Positions 23,235-34,782 of a DNA stretch of 64,000 bases are shown piece by piece. Every line of letters begins with the position of its first letter. Position 1 is the first letter of the stretch. The stretch is from Dasypus novemcinctus (taxonomy: Eukaryota > Chordata > Mammalia > Cingulata > Dasypodidae). Location of the stretch: NCBI RefSeq assembly GCF_030445035.2, contig NC_080677.1, positions 114,755,263-114,819,262 on the forward strand, given 5' to 3'. The translations under genes and the position numbers were made by a program. Under the pieces are notes generated by a model. That model was not told the DNA's origin and made no database searches. It saw only the letters and a list, made by a program, of their open reading frames with translations.

Positions 23235-23244
23235 CCCCATTTAG

Positions 23245-23410
23245 GTCTAGCTTTTAGTATAGGTTTCTGGGTGGTCTTAGGCAAGTCACTCCTTTGATCT
23301 TCAGTTTTCTCAACTGTAAAATTGGAGAATAATAATTCCTCACTCACTGAGTTGTTATGAGGACAAGTGAGATAATATATGTGGTGAGGCCTTTGTAACC
23401 AGTAAAGATC
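23245..23410 (+). repeat. MIR
   Basis: 'ggtcttaggcaagtcactcc', 'gttttctcaactgtaaaatt' and 'gagttgttatgaggac' show a sense MIR core. Confidence 0.7.
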
Positions 23411-23419
23411 CATTACTTT

Positions 23420-24555
23420 AGAAATATAACCACATTCATTGCCTCTTATAATGTCTGATCCAGTTTTCCGTACAGCTGGACACTTCCATGGTCCATTCAT
23501 GTTGCCCAGGAAATTCTCAGTCATCTGTCCCAAAACTTTGCTTATTTAATTTAACTCCAGATCAATCTCGGGAGACTGATTAGGGTTTTTCTTACGGGGA
23601 TGTAGGTTTGCGGGTAAAGGAAAGAAATGGAAATTGTTTTATTTTTCACCCAATTACCTTTCTCTCTCTTTACTTCCTGGAAAACTCTTGATTTACCTAC
23701 TCAACAAAAGAAGGAGAGGTAAGATGATTTTTTCTTTCCTGTCCCTTTTCTGAATTTGTACGATGCTTTATATATGTATGTGTACCATATGGAGAGTCAA
23801 ATTGTATTGTGGTTTTGTGTTGCTGTATCTGATATTAATTTTATTCAATGAATTTTGAGTGGTAAAATATCTCTGGCTGCAGGTTAGAGTGTTTGATGCA
23901 ACATACAAAGAATTTCAGAATAGCACAAGGGAAACATCTGGGTAGTTTTGAGCCTTTGGCAGCAATGTATTTCTGTATGAACCATACCTTATTCCTTTCC
24001 TGAACATCTCTAATCTTAGTCACAATTTATCCCAGTAACACCATAATAAATAAATAAAATTTGTAGAAATCTTTTCCTAAATCTTGATCCCTTGAAATTA
24101 TGACCTGGTGGTTCTTTCCTCCACCAATAATTCACATTTACTTACTAACCAGAGCAATGATCCTAATTAAACCAATACTGTGAAATAGTTTGTTGTAAAA
24201 TGCTTGTGAAAATCATAGTGGACCATAATGATTAAAAAAAAAATCAGTATGGAGGTTTGCTAATTGAACTGAGCTTACTTAGCCTCACAGCTAATTCCTG
24301 CCCAAAGGTAGTGATGGAATTTTTATTCTTCTTTTTCATAGACCAAGTACTGGTGACATTGTTCATAACACATGCCACCACTATGGATATAAATATGGCA
24401 ACAGTATGTTATGGATTTTCCACCACAATTTTTACTTAAAATATTCTCTCTCAGTATCAGACTATGTCCTATTTTTGGTTCACATACAGAGAGGTCCTAT
24501 AATAAAGAGAGCTTATCTATGAGGAAACTATTATATAACATTACTTTTAAGGTAT
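23420..24555. other. No gene or recognised repeat
   Basis: Nothing diagnostic. The open frame at 23841-24023 (minus) has no family resemblance. Confidence 0.3.
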
Positions 24556-24594
24556 TAGGTTTTGTTTTTATTGTTTGTTTCTATAATTAACCCA

Positions 24595-24865
24595 TTTATT
24601 AAAGACTAGAGATGTTTCAGATTGTAGAGCTTCTACTGGTCTTTCAATTCCTTCCGTTTTCTGATGACAGACTTTACTGTGGCTGCTAAGGTGGTGCTAC
24701 AGGTCCAGGAACCACCAGCTACTGTCAGGGGCAGATCTCCAGAGCGCATCTCATTTTGGTTTTGCTCCAGAGGAACAAATGCACTTGGTGTGTTGGCTGA
24801 TTTCAATTTTTTTCACCATTTTCCTGAGCGAGGCACCATTACTGGGTCCTATATTTACCTATGAT
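24595..24865 (-). pseudogene. RPL37A processed pseudogene
   Basis: Read on the minus strand, this is a broken copy of the transcript for ribosomal protein eL43 (RPL37A), a zinc-binding protein of the large subunit. Visible pieces, in order, are a decayed GKYGTRYG-like stretch near 24845, [18 protein letters not shown] (about 24780-24830), a cysteine-containing stretch with a stop after AKPK, then after a frameshift [12 protein letters not shown] and RKELKDQ followed by a stop at 24633-24635. A polyadenylation signal (AATAAA) lies at 24600-24595, then a decayed A-rich tail (about 24582-24559). The first roughly nine codons are missing or unrecognisable. Absence of introns plus the tail indicates a retrocopy. 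It is not expected to make protein. Confidence 0.9.
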
Positions 24866-24933
24866 TTAGATTTTTTTGGTGAGAGTAACCCAGTTTTCAC
24901 ATAGGGTATTATTATTATTTTTAAAAGATTTTA

Positions 24934-25333
24934 GGGAAGCAATTGTGGCTCAACTGATAGATCGTCTGCCTACCATATGGAAGGTCCAGGGTTCAAACCC
25001 AGGGCCTCCTGACCCACACGCAGTGCTGCTGCGTGCAAGGAGTGCCATGCCACGCAGGGGTGTTGCCCACGTAGGGGTGCCCCACATGCAAGGAGTGCTC
25101 CCTGTAAGAAGAGCCACCCTGCGCAAGAAAAGCACAAACCACCCAGGAGTGGTGCTGCACATACAGAGAGATGATGCAGCAAGATGATGAAACAAAAAAA
25201 GAGACGCAGTTTCCCAGTACCACATGACAAGAATGCAAGCAGACACAGATGAACACACAGCAAATGTACAAAGAGAGCTGATGACTGGGGGAGGGGGGGA
25301 GAGAAATAAATAAAAAATAAAAAAATCTTAAAG
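24934..25333 (+). mobile_element. DAS-type SINE, sense, inserted in another SINE's tail
   Basis: Exact 11-mers aaaagatttta (24923-24933 and 25334-25344) bound it. The duplicated 11-mer is itself the tail motif of the antisense SINE that continues to 25704. The head is well preserved: 'tggctcaactgatagatcg' and 'gggttcaaacccaggg'. Confidence 0.9.
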
Positions 25334-25344
25334 AAAAGATTTTA

Positions 25345-25704
25345 TTTTATTTTATTTATTTATTCTTCCCTCCCCCTCATTGTTTGCATTTGCTGCCTGC
25401 TTTCTATTTGCCTTCATTTTAGGAGGCCCTGGAAACTGAACCTGGGACCTCCTATATGGGAGGGAGGTGCCCAGTCACTTGAGCCACCTCCACTCCCTGC
25501 TTATTGTGTCTTTCATTGTGTTTCCTTGCTGTGTCTTTTCATTGCATCATCTTCCTGCTTCATCTTGTTTTGTCCTCTTGTGACAGCTCACCGCACCAGC
25601 CTGTCGCATCAGCTTGCTGTCTTTAGGAGGTACCAGGAACTGAACCTGGGACCTCCTGTATGGTAGGAGGGTGCCCAGCTGCTTAAGCCACATCTGCTTC
25701 CCAA
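25345..25704 (-). mobile_element. DAS-related SINE composite, antisense, split near its tail
   Basis: The body contains two antisense head units (about 25420-25500 and 25620-25704). Its target duplication ggtattat occurs at 24905-24912, on the far side of the inserted sense SINE, and at 25705-25712. The original insertion therefore spanned 24913-25704 before the second SINE entered its tail. Confidence 0.8.
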
Positions 25705-25789
25705 GGTATTATGTGTTAAAATGTGTGTGTGTGTGTGGCAGGGTAGTGGGGATGATTTGGACCCCAAAAGGAATGTATTTGAACAAATT

Positions 25790-26650
25790 ACCAAACTTCG
25801 CTAACCATTCAAAAATGAAAGTTAAAATGATATGATACCATTTTTTCAAACACCTATATAACATCTATTTTAAAATTACAGTATTTAGTGTTGGTGAAGG
25901 ATGGAGAATCAGGTACATTCTCTGGTAGGAATGTAAATTGATAGTCTTTTGGAGAGAAATTTTGCAATACCTTTATAAGAGTATTAAACAGTTCATACTA
26001 TTAAACTAATGTTGCTTCTAGGAAACCTTCCTAAGGAATATGAAAAAAGATTTATATATAAATATATTCATTGAAGATTTTATAACCATGAAACAGAAGC
26101 AATCTAACTATTCAGTATTGGGAGATTAGTTATATAAATTTAGTACTGTATATCTATTTTTTTTTAAGATTTATTTTTATTTATTTGTCCCCTTCCCCAT
26201 TTTCCCCAGTTGTCTGCTCTCTGTGTCCATTTGCTGTGCATTCTTCTGTGTCTGCTTGTATTCTCACTCAGTGGCTCCAGGAACTGATTCTGGGAACTTC
26301 CAGGTCAGCACTCCGTGTGGACCAGCTTGCCCTCACCAAGAGTCTCTGGCCATCGAAACCTGGGCCTCCTATATGGTAGATGGGAGCCCAATTGGTTGAG
26401 CCACATCTGTTTCCCCTGTATATCTATTTATTGGCATAATATGCTGAATCTGAGTTCTTAGCCAAATGTTCTATGAGTGAAGCTAACAAAGTTGAAACAA
26501 TGTTGACTTCAAAAAATATTTCATGATGAAGAAAAATGCTCATGATGTACTAATACATAAAGAACACAAGAAACAAAGTGAATATATAGTTTAAACAATT
26601 TATATTAATAACAAAGTGTCCAAGTGGAATTAAATCAAGATCTCCTATGA
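25790..26650 (+). mobile_element. Old L1 3' fragment, sense, split by a SINE
   Basis: 'gtgttggtgaaggatggaga', 'ctggtaggaatgtaaattg' and 'ccttcctaaggaatatgaa' follow the sense L1 3' order. The sequence resumes after the SINE at 26160-26415 ('ttggcataatatgctgaatc'). Confidence 0.65.
26160..26415 (-). mobile_element. DAS-type SINE, antisense
   Basis: Exact 14-mers ctgtatatctattt at 26146-26159 and 26416-26429 bound it. It is a shorter variant (256 bp) whose middle resembles 53894-54322. Confidence 0.9.
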
Positions 26651-27160
26651 TGGAATTAAGGATAACTTCAGTATTTAGAAAAAAGTATCAGAAAAATATA
26701 AAGAAAAAAGTAATTGGAAATTATGGAGGCTTAACCATGACCTCAACATAGAGAAAAAATACTGTTTCAGGAAGGAGTGAGTGAAGGAGTCAGGAGCAGG
26801 TTGCCCAAGAAATTTTCATTTGGAAAGAGCATGACAAGGGACCACTTTGCAGACCCATGAATAAGAGCTTTGCTAGTTAAAATCCATTTAAGTGCTGAGA
26901 ACTCAGAATGCAATAAGTCAAGATCATTGAAGAACTTAGTTGGAATACTCTTAAAAGAATTGAAAACTCCTTAATTTAGAAGGCAGTTTTCTGCTCATAG
27001 CAGAAAGCACCAAGAATTTAAGGAGGGTGTTAATGAAAATTGATAACAATGAATACACACAGTAAGGCAGAACAGTGTCTTCTGAAGAGGTCAACCATCC
27101 ATCCAGACAGGTCCTCTACCTCCTCCCAGGAAGATGGAAATTAACTAGTAATTATTCTCT
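26650..27160. other. No gene or recognised repeat
   Basis: Nothing diagnostic on either strand. Confidence 0.3.
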
Positions 27161-27400
27161 TTTTCATTCATTCATTTACTTATTCAACAGGTATTAAGCA
27201 TTTCCTAAGTGCCAGGCACTGTGTAAGGCCCAGGGAATATAATGGTGAATAATACACCAGGAACACACATGTAGTTGAACAAGTTGGGGTTATTACTCAT
27301 TACTGTGAAGGATAATACATACCATGAGGAATCATGGGGGCATCTCAGTAAGAGAGTGTTAGAAAGAACTTATTATAGGATTTGGGTTTGATTGGATAAT
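27160..27400 (-). repeat. L2-like fragment, probably continuing at 28290-28460
   Basis: 'attcaacaggtattaagc' and 'aagtgccaggcactgtgtaa' are antisense L2. Further L2-like text ('gaagattgtgacaagtgctg') at 28290-28460 would make this one element opened by the LTR-like unit between them. Confidence 0.5.
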
Positions 27401-27409
27401 TTAGGGGAA

Positions 27410-27870
27410 TGTTTTAGTTTTCTGGCTGTTAAAGCAAATGGAACACAATGGGTTTATTTAAGCAGTGGAAATTTATTGGCTCACAGTTTTGAGGTTAGAA
27501 ATCCAAAATCTAAATGTCATCAAGGCAATGCTTTCTCCCAGAAGATTGTGACACTCTGGGGCTGACTGCCAGTGATCCTTGGTTCTTGGCTTTTCTGTCA
27601 CATGGCGGCCTTTCCTAGGTTTTCCCTTCTCTTCTGTGTTCCATTAACTTTCAGCCTCTGGTTGCTCTCTCTGGCTTTCTTGCCTAAATTTCTTTCTACT
27701 TATAAAGGACTCCAGTAATAGGACTAAGACCCTTCCACATTCAGATGGGCCACTTACCTAAAGCAACCTTATCAAAGTCTTTTACAATGGATTCACATCC
27801 ACAGGAATGGATTAAGATTGAGAACATGTTTTTCTGGGGATGCATAGCTCCACAGAGACGATTCTAGGAA
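27410..27870 (+). mobile_element. LTR-like repeat related to the 8164-8692 element
   Basis: It begins TGTTTTAGTTTTCTGG and carries 'tttattggctcacagttttg' and 'cttctctggctttcttgcc'-like text at positions matching the LTR at 8164. The 3' end is not clear and no target duplication was found. Confidence 0.5.
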
Positions 27871-28561
27871 TCAGAGATTCTGTCTGGATTGTGTGCTGTC
27901 AGGAAGCAGGGGTAATTCTCTGACTGGGTATCTCAATAAATCTTATCTATAGGGAAGGCAGACTAAAATGAGCTTAAAGCTATAGTTGGTGAAGAAGCAA
28001 CAGGTACTCATATTAGCTATGAGGAGGGATATTTGATATATTGTGGCTTGAACAAAGTTCATGTTTTGCCTGTGTTCAGACATGATTATGAAGTGGTCTT
28101 GTTTTTGTCTTGATTCATTATGGTCACATAGTGCCCTTGTCTGATGTTGCTATTCTGTGAAATTGTTTATGTTTATCAGGAAATCCCCAAGACATAATTG
28201 TGAATGCTAGGCAAGCTTAGAGCAACACCAAGGGCTTAATTGATGGTATCGGGTCAGCTCCTGGGTGTCAGGGGCTGCTTTCTCTTTCTCACAGGTAAAT
28301 AAGTAAATGTAGAAATGAAGATTGTGACAAGTGCTGCCAAAAAAAGAGGACGCAATGATAGAAAATCATAGGATGAAGATGGGACCTTTTGCCAACTTGG
28401 TTGAAGAAAACTTCTCTTAGGAAATAATGTTCAAGTCAAGACCAGAAGAATGAGATGGAGCAAGTTTATATGACATTTACTTATATACTTGTATATCGTG
28501 GATCATGGTGTAAAATGTTTTTCTTTGAAAAAATGCACCAAACACAGTAACATTTATTTTC

Positions 28562-29940
28562 TTTTTTTTTTTCCTTAAAGCAAATGACACTCAATTTACC
28601 AGCTTTACTTTTTATGAACCTAAGCTTAACATTACATATTTATTTAAACAATTGTCAAAACTTTCTAAGTTTTCAGCTTTCATGCACAATTAGAAAACAT
28701 CCTTACTTTATATTAACCAGAAATGTATCACCATTAATACATTAATATTTTCCACTGCTAAATACTTAAAATATTTGAAATTATTTTTGTAGAAGATTCA
28801 TCCTAGCAGTGTTAACTTCACAGCAGTCTGAAACTACTTGACCCACATTTCAAACAAAATGCTGGCATTAGTGTACAATTTTGTCCTAGTACTACTGAAG
28901 AATCACAGTTCACCTTGGATTAAGTTTAATAAAAAATCAAGGTGCAAACAGAGATTTACAATAATTTTAAAGACAAAAAGGAAAAATGATCTGATTAGTG
29001 TGGGTACCAACAAACTCAAAAGTCTATAACCAATAAGTGCTCTGATGAGCAGTTTATAAATCCTAGAGATTAGGTACATTTTTACTGAAAGTAGTGTTCA
29101 TTTGAAATCTTCCAAAAAATGTTCCTGCTAATCCTCTAGTGGTGCTTGCTATCCAATTAGTTGTTATCCAAGAGTAGCGACTGCTCCTTACCATTTATTG
29201 TTAAGGACTTCAATTGTCATCTTCTTCAACTTCCATTCTTTCTTGACCATTCTCAATAACTCTCTTTGTAGTGATTTTTTTCTGCCATCAACTATTTTAT
29301 TAAAAGTTGATATAGATTTGAAGTTGCCCAACCTACTACCACCAAAGGACATTGAAGAAAATAAAGTAAGTCCCCTGGGCCCCTTGTATCAAAAGAAGAA
29401 ACTCTCCCTCTACTAGATGGAAACTACTTCCAGAAGGTGGAGAAAAAAAGATTCCATGCCCCTGCTTCTGGTTCCATGGAAGCCTCTTCAGTTTCCAAAA
29501 ATTGCTCAAATGAGTCTTTGAAGACGTCAAATGAAAATGGGTCCTTTACACTAAAATAATTCCCTGAAGACATCATCTGGATTATAGAATGTAAAGCCAG
29601 ACTCAGATGGACTGTCAACATTACTTCCAACTCCACCACTACCATTTAATCCTTCTCCGCCATAAATCTTCCATTTTTTTAGCATCTGGTATGCTTCAGC
29701 TACTTGTTTGAATTTTCTTCCTGCTTTTTTCTTTATTCTCGGGATTTTTATCAAGGTGCCACTTTAGTGTCAATTTACAATATACCTTTTCAATATCCTT
29801 GGGTGAACTCTGCATGCCTAGAATGTCATAGTAATTTACCGTATTTTTAACAGATTGCTGGAACAAGTCCCAAGGAGGTTGGCAACCAATAGCAGGGATG
29901 AAGAGAGACTCATGGTTTTCTCGTAGCTCTGTCATGGCTG
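28562..29940 (-). pseudogene. DNAJB6 processed pseudogene (short-isoform transcript)
   Basis: Read on the minus strand this is a retrocopy of DNAJB6, an Hsp40 co-chaperone. The J-domain begins NYYDILGMQ (about 29845) and runs to [14 protein letters not shown]. The essential HPD is HLD, so the Hsp70-stimulating motif is lost. After a frameshift come [11 protein letters not shown] and EGLNGSGG, then [14 protein letters not shown], a further frameshift, DPFSFDVFKDSFEQF, a deletion in the Ser/Phe/Gly-rich part, and [13 protein letters not shown]. The end ([15 protein letters not shown], stop at 29157-29159) matches the short DNAJB6b C-terminus, so the parent transcript was that isoform. About 580 bp of 3' UTR-like sequence and an A-tail (T-run at 28562-28572) follow. 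The region upstream of NYYD is of uncertain origin. It is not functional. Confidence 0.9.
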
Positions 29941-29944
29941 GTGC

Positions 29945-31020
29945 TGATGGATGCAGTGGCAGTGATCTAAAATGTATTTGTTATTGTGAGTTACCATTTT
30001 TTAAAAATTGAAAACCACTGCATGATGAAGACATAAGAAAAGTTTGGGTCTAGATCTTATAAGCCCTTATATGTAAGGAGTTTCTGTTTTAAGTGTTAGA
30101 TTGATTAATATAAAATTATTTATTTTCATTTTGACCAGCAATTTCACTTGATTCAACTTAATACGGAGACATCATTAAACATTTTAATTGGAAGAGTGTC
30201 ATGCCTGGATTTATGTTGTAAAAAAGATCACCCTGGTTTATAGGTGGAGACTAAATGGAAGAAGGGTAAGAGAACAGGAAAAATATAGCTGAAAAAAGAA
30301 CTTTTACAAATCAGAGCACTAACTTAACTTACTACACATGAGACACTCTGATATTTTCCGTTATATTCATTTGTATTCTTTCCTTCAGTAAAAAGAAAAG
30401 AAAAAAAAAAAAATAGGGGTTGGCCCAATAAATTGATTTCAAGATCTACTAATGGATTAATGTGTTACAACTGGCCATTTGAAAAATCACCTGAGTTAAA
30501 TTATCTTAATGCTAGTTGGCATCACACTCTGATAGTTTCCTTTGGGATGGTGCCCTAACAGTAGCATCCACAGCCCCAGGATGAGGCTGCATGCTCCCTC
30601 TGTAACAACCTCCAACCTCCTGCCCTTTCTGTTTCTTCAGAGCCTTGTACAATCCCTCCAGGCTTTGTCTCCTATTACCCTTTAAAGTGTGCTGGGGGCT
30701 TTCTTCTCTTACAACAGTTTTGTCAGTTCAGAATTGGTTTCCAGGCCTCTGCCCAGCCCTTATGGGATGAATGACACCTCATTTGAACTGCCTCTGGTTC
30801 TCAATCTGGCCTTGACATCAAACTGTTGAGTTATATGGCCCTTACCATCCTGGGCACAACAGAAGCAGAGCATGAGTCACCAGCAGAGCTGACAGGCCAA
30901 TGCCCCACAGCTTAACTGGGATACTCAATTCCGTATCTTAGGGTCAACAAATTGAGGTTAGATATTATACAAGGATGTAGTTCCACCTCCACCAGACTGA
31001 TTGAGGGTTACAAGTATTTT
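29945..31020. other. No gene seen; possible L2 fragment at 30050-30300
   Basis: 'gtcatgcctggatttatg' through 'gatcaccctggtttat' near 30200 resembles antisense L2 internal text. Nothing else in this stretch is assignable. Confidence 0.35.
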
Positions 31021-31024
31021 GAGC

Positions 31025-31457
31025 TGTGATAGGTTTATGTGTCAATCACGTAATGGTGCCCAGTTGTTTGGTCAAGCAAACACTGGCCCAACTGCTACTG
31101 TGAGGATATTTCATGGATTTAAATCATCAATAAATTGATTGCATCTATGGCTAATTACATCTACAATCAAATGAGGAGGTTGCCTTCAGCAATGAGACTT
31201 CTTATTCAGTTGAAGATCTTAAAATGAGAAGTGATGATTTCAGGAGTCAGAAGAGAGAATTTCCATCTCTACTTCAGCCAGCCAGCTTCTCCTAGCGAAT
31301 TCTTCGTAAACCATCTTTCTAGATCCTAGCTTGCAATCTGCTCTCAGAATATGGACTGTGCATCCCCGCAGTTCCATGAGACAATTTTATAAAATCTCTT
31401 AATATTTACAGATACCTCCTGTCAGTGCTTTTTCCCTAGAGAACCTTGACTAATACA
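31025..31457 (+). mobile_element. ERV-L 5' LTR
   Basis: It starts TGTGATAGGTTTATGTGTC and ends CTTGACTAATACA, the ends of MLT2/ERV-L type LTRs. The same text starts the 3' LTR at 35383, and a related solo copy lies in reverse at 50878-51325. Length is 433 bp. Confidence 0.8.
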
Positions 31458-31461
31458 GTTT

Positions 31462-31475
31462 TGGTACCAGGATTG
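31462..31475 (+). other. Primer binding site, tRNA-Leu type
   Basis: TGGTACCAGGATTG begins 5 bases after the LTR end. It is complementary to the 3' end of a leucine tRNA (CCA end included), with one mismatch near its end. ERV-L elements are named for this primer. Confidence 0.75.
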
Positions 31476-32172
31476 ATTCTTCAGAAACAGAATTTTAAAT
31501 ATGGAATTTCTAAATTGGTTGTGGGGTTTTTGAAATTGGCTCTTTATTCTGATTATTATAGATTGAAAGGCATTAATGACTTTATTTCCAATAATCCATA
31601 GCATGAGTTAGCAATAGAGATACATAAAATAACACCACTGGATATGGCTGCTCAAATGCTTTTAAGAAAAAAAGTTCTGGGTGAGAGTGTTTTTCACACT
31701 TTAACCTAGTTTTGTGGAATTAAAAGGTAAAATGATGTTGACTGGTTGTCCTTAAATATACTGGGTACAGTTATAAAAGAAAGGAATGATGCCACACTGA
31801 TGAAAGAACTTGGTGATATGGGAGGAGTGTGGGGGGGTTGAGGAGTGGGCGTATATGAGATCCTTTTTTATTTTTTAGGTAATATTTTATATGAGCTATG
31901 TATTTAAAAAATTTTTTTAAATCTATTTTTTAAAAAAAGGGATGAGCAGAAGGCCTTAAAAGGAGAAGTGATGATGCTCCAAAAGTACTGCATGAGTTTT
32001 CCAATTTATATAGACAGAAATCAGGGGAATCTGTGTGGGAATTGATACTAAGGATGTGGGATAATGGTGGGAGGAATATGTAAGGATGGATCAGGCTGAA
32101 TTTACTGATATGGGCCCGCTAAGCTGAGATTCTGGATTCAGTATTGAAGTCTGAGGGATTAGAAAGGGTTTT

Positions 32173-32659
32173 TTTTTTAATTGATTTTGTAAAAATATTA
32201 CATTAAAAAATATATATGAGGACCCCTTCAACCCCACCACCCCCACCCCACTACTCCCCCCCAGCAACACTCATTCCCATCATCATGACACATCCATTGC
32301 ATTTGGTAAGTACGTCTCTGGGCACCTCTGCACCTCATGGTCAATGGTCCACATCATGGCCCATACTCTCCCCCATTCCATCCAGTGGGCTCTGTGAGGA
32401 TTTATAATGTCCGGTGATTGCCCCTGAAGCACCATCCAGGGCAGCTCCAAGTCCCTAAGAAGCCTCCACATCTCATCTCTTCCTGCCATTCCCCATACCC
32501 ATTAGCCACCATGTCCACTTTTCCCACTCCAATGCCACCTTTTCTCTGAGGACATTGGATTGGTTGTGTCCATTGCACCTCTATGTCAAGAGGAGGCTCA
32601 GATTCCTCATGGATACTGGATGCAATCCTCTCGCTTTCAGTTGTAGGCACTAAGGAGCC
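32173..32659 (-). mobile_element. Non-coding retroelement copy inside ERV-L
   Basis: Exact 13-mers tagaaagggtttt at 32160-32172 and 32660-32672 bound a 487-bp unit with a T-run at its left end, so it inserted in antisense orientation by L1-type retrotransposition. It matches the reverse of 12900-13390 over its whole length, including 'atgtggaccattgac'-type and 'cacatccattgcattt'-type text. It is younger than the provirus it interrupts. Confidence 0.85.
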
Positions 32660-33399
32660 TAGAAAGGGTTTTAATGGTTTGTTTGGGTGGTTGGCTGAAA
32701 CATGGACCCAAGGAGGCCAGCATTATCTGAGGTCAAAACCCCTGAATGCCATTGCATAATGTAGATGAGGGGATCCAAAGGCTTAGAGAAAATGGAATGT
32801 TGGAATGAATTTATGATGTTAGAATTGCTCATACAACCCTAAGAATGTCCAGAGGACATACTTCTGTCCAGGACTATGAGGAATAAATTCGTGAGACTAA
32901 CTAATCTCCCTGAAGAGCTCTGTGTTTGCTCTTCTCTGTGGAAGAGATATTACCTTGAGAACTTCTGTCACTGAACTGGGATCCTTAAACAGTTTGACAG
33001 AAGCCAAATGGCAGCACATAATTGCCAAAGGCAAGGTGAGCATGGCTACCATAATGAACAGCAGACTCGAAAGAGCAATCTAAATAATGTGAGTTGCATA
33101 GACCTATGGTGTTGGATAGTAGATCATGGGGTACCTAGAAGTAAAATAAATGGGCAATCTACTAAATCCCTTCTTGATCTGTATAAGCAAAGGAGTTCTA
33201 TTTCAAGTGAGCAAAAGTCTAATTACAAAAACAGAATCATGTTACCTTAATCAAGTCCCAAACTTGAGACAGTTTACAGACTCAGAACCCTTTGAATGAA
33301 GTGAAAGCTGAGTCCCCTTGGGGAAGGACCCTGTTACACTGCCAAAACTTTACACTATTACCCTTTCTCCTAGCCTTCCACAAAGATTCCTAGGGTCTT

Positions 33400-33850
33400 T
33401 TACCAGGGTAATTTGCTTTGGGGAAATGGAAATGATAAAGTATTTTGGAGATTATTAAACACCAGCTCAGAAGTGGCATTAATTCCAGGACACCCAAAAC
33501 ATTACTCACTGTGGTCCACTAGTCAGAGTAGGGGGAAGTCAGGTGATGAAATTTTTAGTTCAGGTCCATCTTACAATGGGTCCAGTGGGTGCCCAGATCC
33601 ATTCCATGGTTATTTCCTCAATTCTGGAAAGTATAACTGGAATAGACATATATTCTGGATATGAATTTGCCTTCCCTGCATGCAATGCTTCTGCCAAAAC
33701 TATTATCCATAGACTTAACAAAATTCCTTATCCACCATCATGCGCTTCCACACAGCATTACTTCAGATCAAAGAATCTACTTCACAGCAAATGTTGTGTG
33801 AGAATGTGCTCATGGAATTCACTGCTCTTAGCATGATCCCTATTATTTGA
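33400..33850 (+). pseudogene. ERV-L integrase remnant
   Basis: Frames that shift twice contain integrase core-like text, for example DIYSGYEFAFPACNASAK near 33640-33700, where the Asp and surrounding residues suit the second part of the catalytic core. Integrase joins viral DNA to the host genome. Stops and frameshifts on both sides make this copy inactive. Confidence 0.7.
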
Positions 33851-34049
33851 AGAAGCTGGATTGATAGAAAGGCGAAATGGGCTTTTGAAGATTCAATTAC
33901 AGCACCAACTAGATAGAAATACCTTGTAGGGCTGGAGCATTGTTCTCCAGGAGGTTGGGTATGCTTTAAATAAGCATCCAAAAAAATAATCAGTATCCAT
34001 TCTATGATGCTGTTTCTCCAATTGCCAGGATTCATGGGTCCAGGAACTG

Positions 34050-34530
34050 AGGGGTGAAAGTGGGAGTGTCACCATTGACTCTTATCCCTAGTGATCCATT
34101 AGAAAAAAAAAATTGTGCTTCCTGTCACTGCAACCTTAAGCTCTCTTGGTCTACAGGTCTTAGTTTCAAAAGAAGAAGTTCTTATACCAGGAGACATAAC
34201 AATGATTCCATTGAATGGAAGTTGAGACTGCCACTTAGTCACTTTGGGCTTCTCAACCCTCTGAATCAATAGGCAAAGAAGGAAATTTCTGTATTGGCTG
34301 GGGTGATTGATCCTGACTAACAAGGGGAGGTAGGACTGCAACTAAATAATGGAAGTAAAGTTTGTCTGTAATACAGAAGATCCCCTAGGGCATCTCTTAG
34401 TACTACCATGCCTTGTAATTAAAGTCAATGGAAAACTGCAACAACCAAATCCAGCAGGGCTACCAATGGTCCAGAAACTTCAGGAATGAAGGTTGGGTCA
34501 CCCTAGTGGGCAAAGAACCATGGCCAGCTG
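34050..34530 (+). pseudogene. ERV-L dUTPase remnant
   Basis: A plus-strand frame contains IEWKLRLPLSHFGLL (about 34215-34260), a segment characteristic of the ERV-L dUTPase that follows integrase. After frameshifts it continues with text for GVIDPD and GDPLG-like turns (34300-34400). dUTPases hydrolyse dUTP and keep uracil out of new viral DNA. This copy is broken by a stop at 34270 and by later indels. Confidence 0.7.
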
Positions 34531-34782
34531 AAGTGCTTGTTAAAGGTTAAGTGAAGAAGGAATGGTTAGTGGAAGAAGGTAGTGATAAATATAATCTATG
34601 ACCACATGAGGAATATACTGGTTATGAATATTTCTTCTTGGTTTTATGAATATGTTTGTATATGTACATAAAGTAAATGTCTTGGTTCTCTTCCCTATCT
34701 TCTCTCCTTATCATAAGACATAAGTTATTACCTTTATGTCAGAGTATTTCAGTTATAGGGTTTTTTTGTTCATGTTTGTTTT

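Noticed and set aside
24945-25015. tRNA-like sequence with box A and box B
   Set aside because: It is the tRNA-derived head of a SINE. The same head recurs in more than a dozen copies and is joined to a SINE body and tail, so it is not a tRNA gene.
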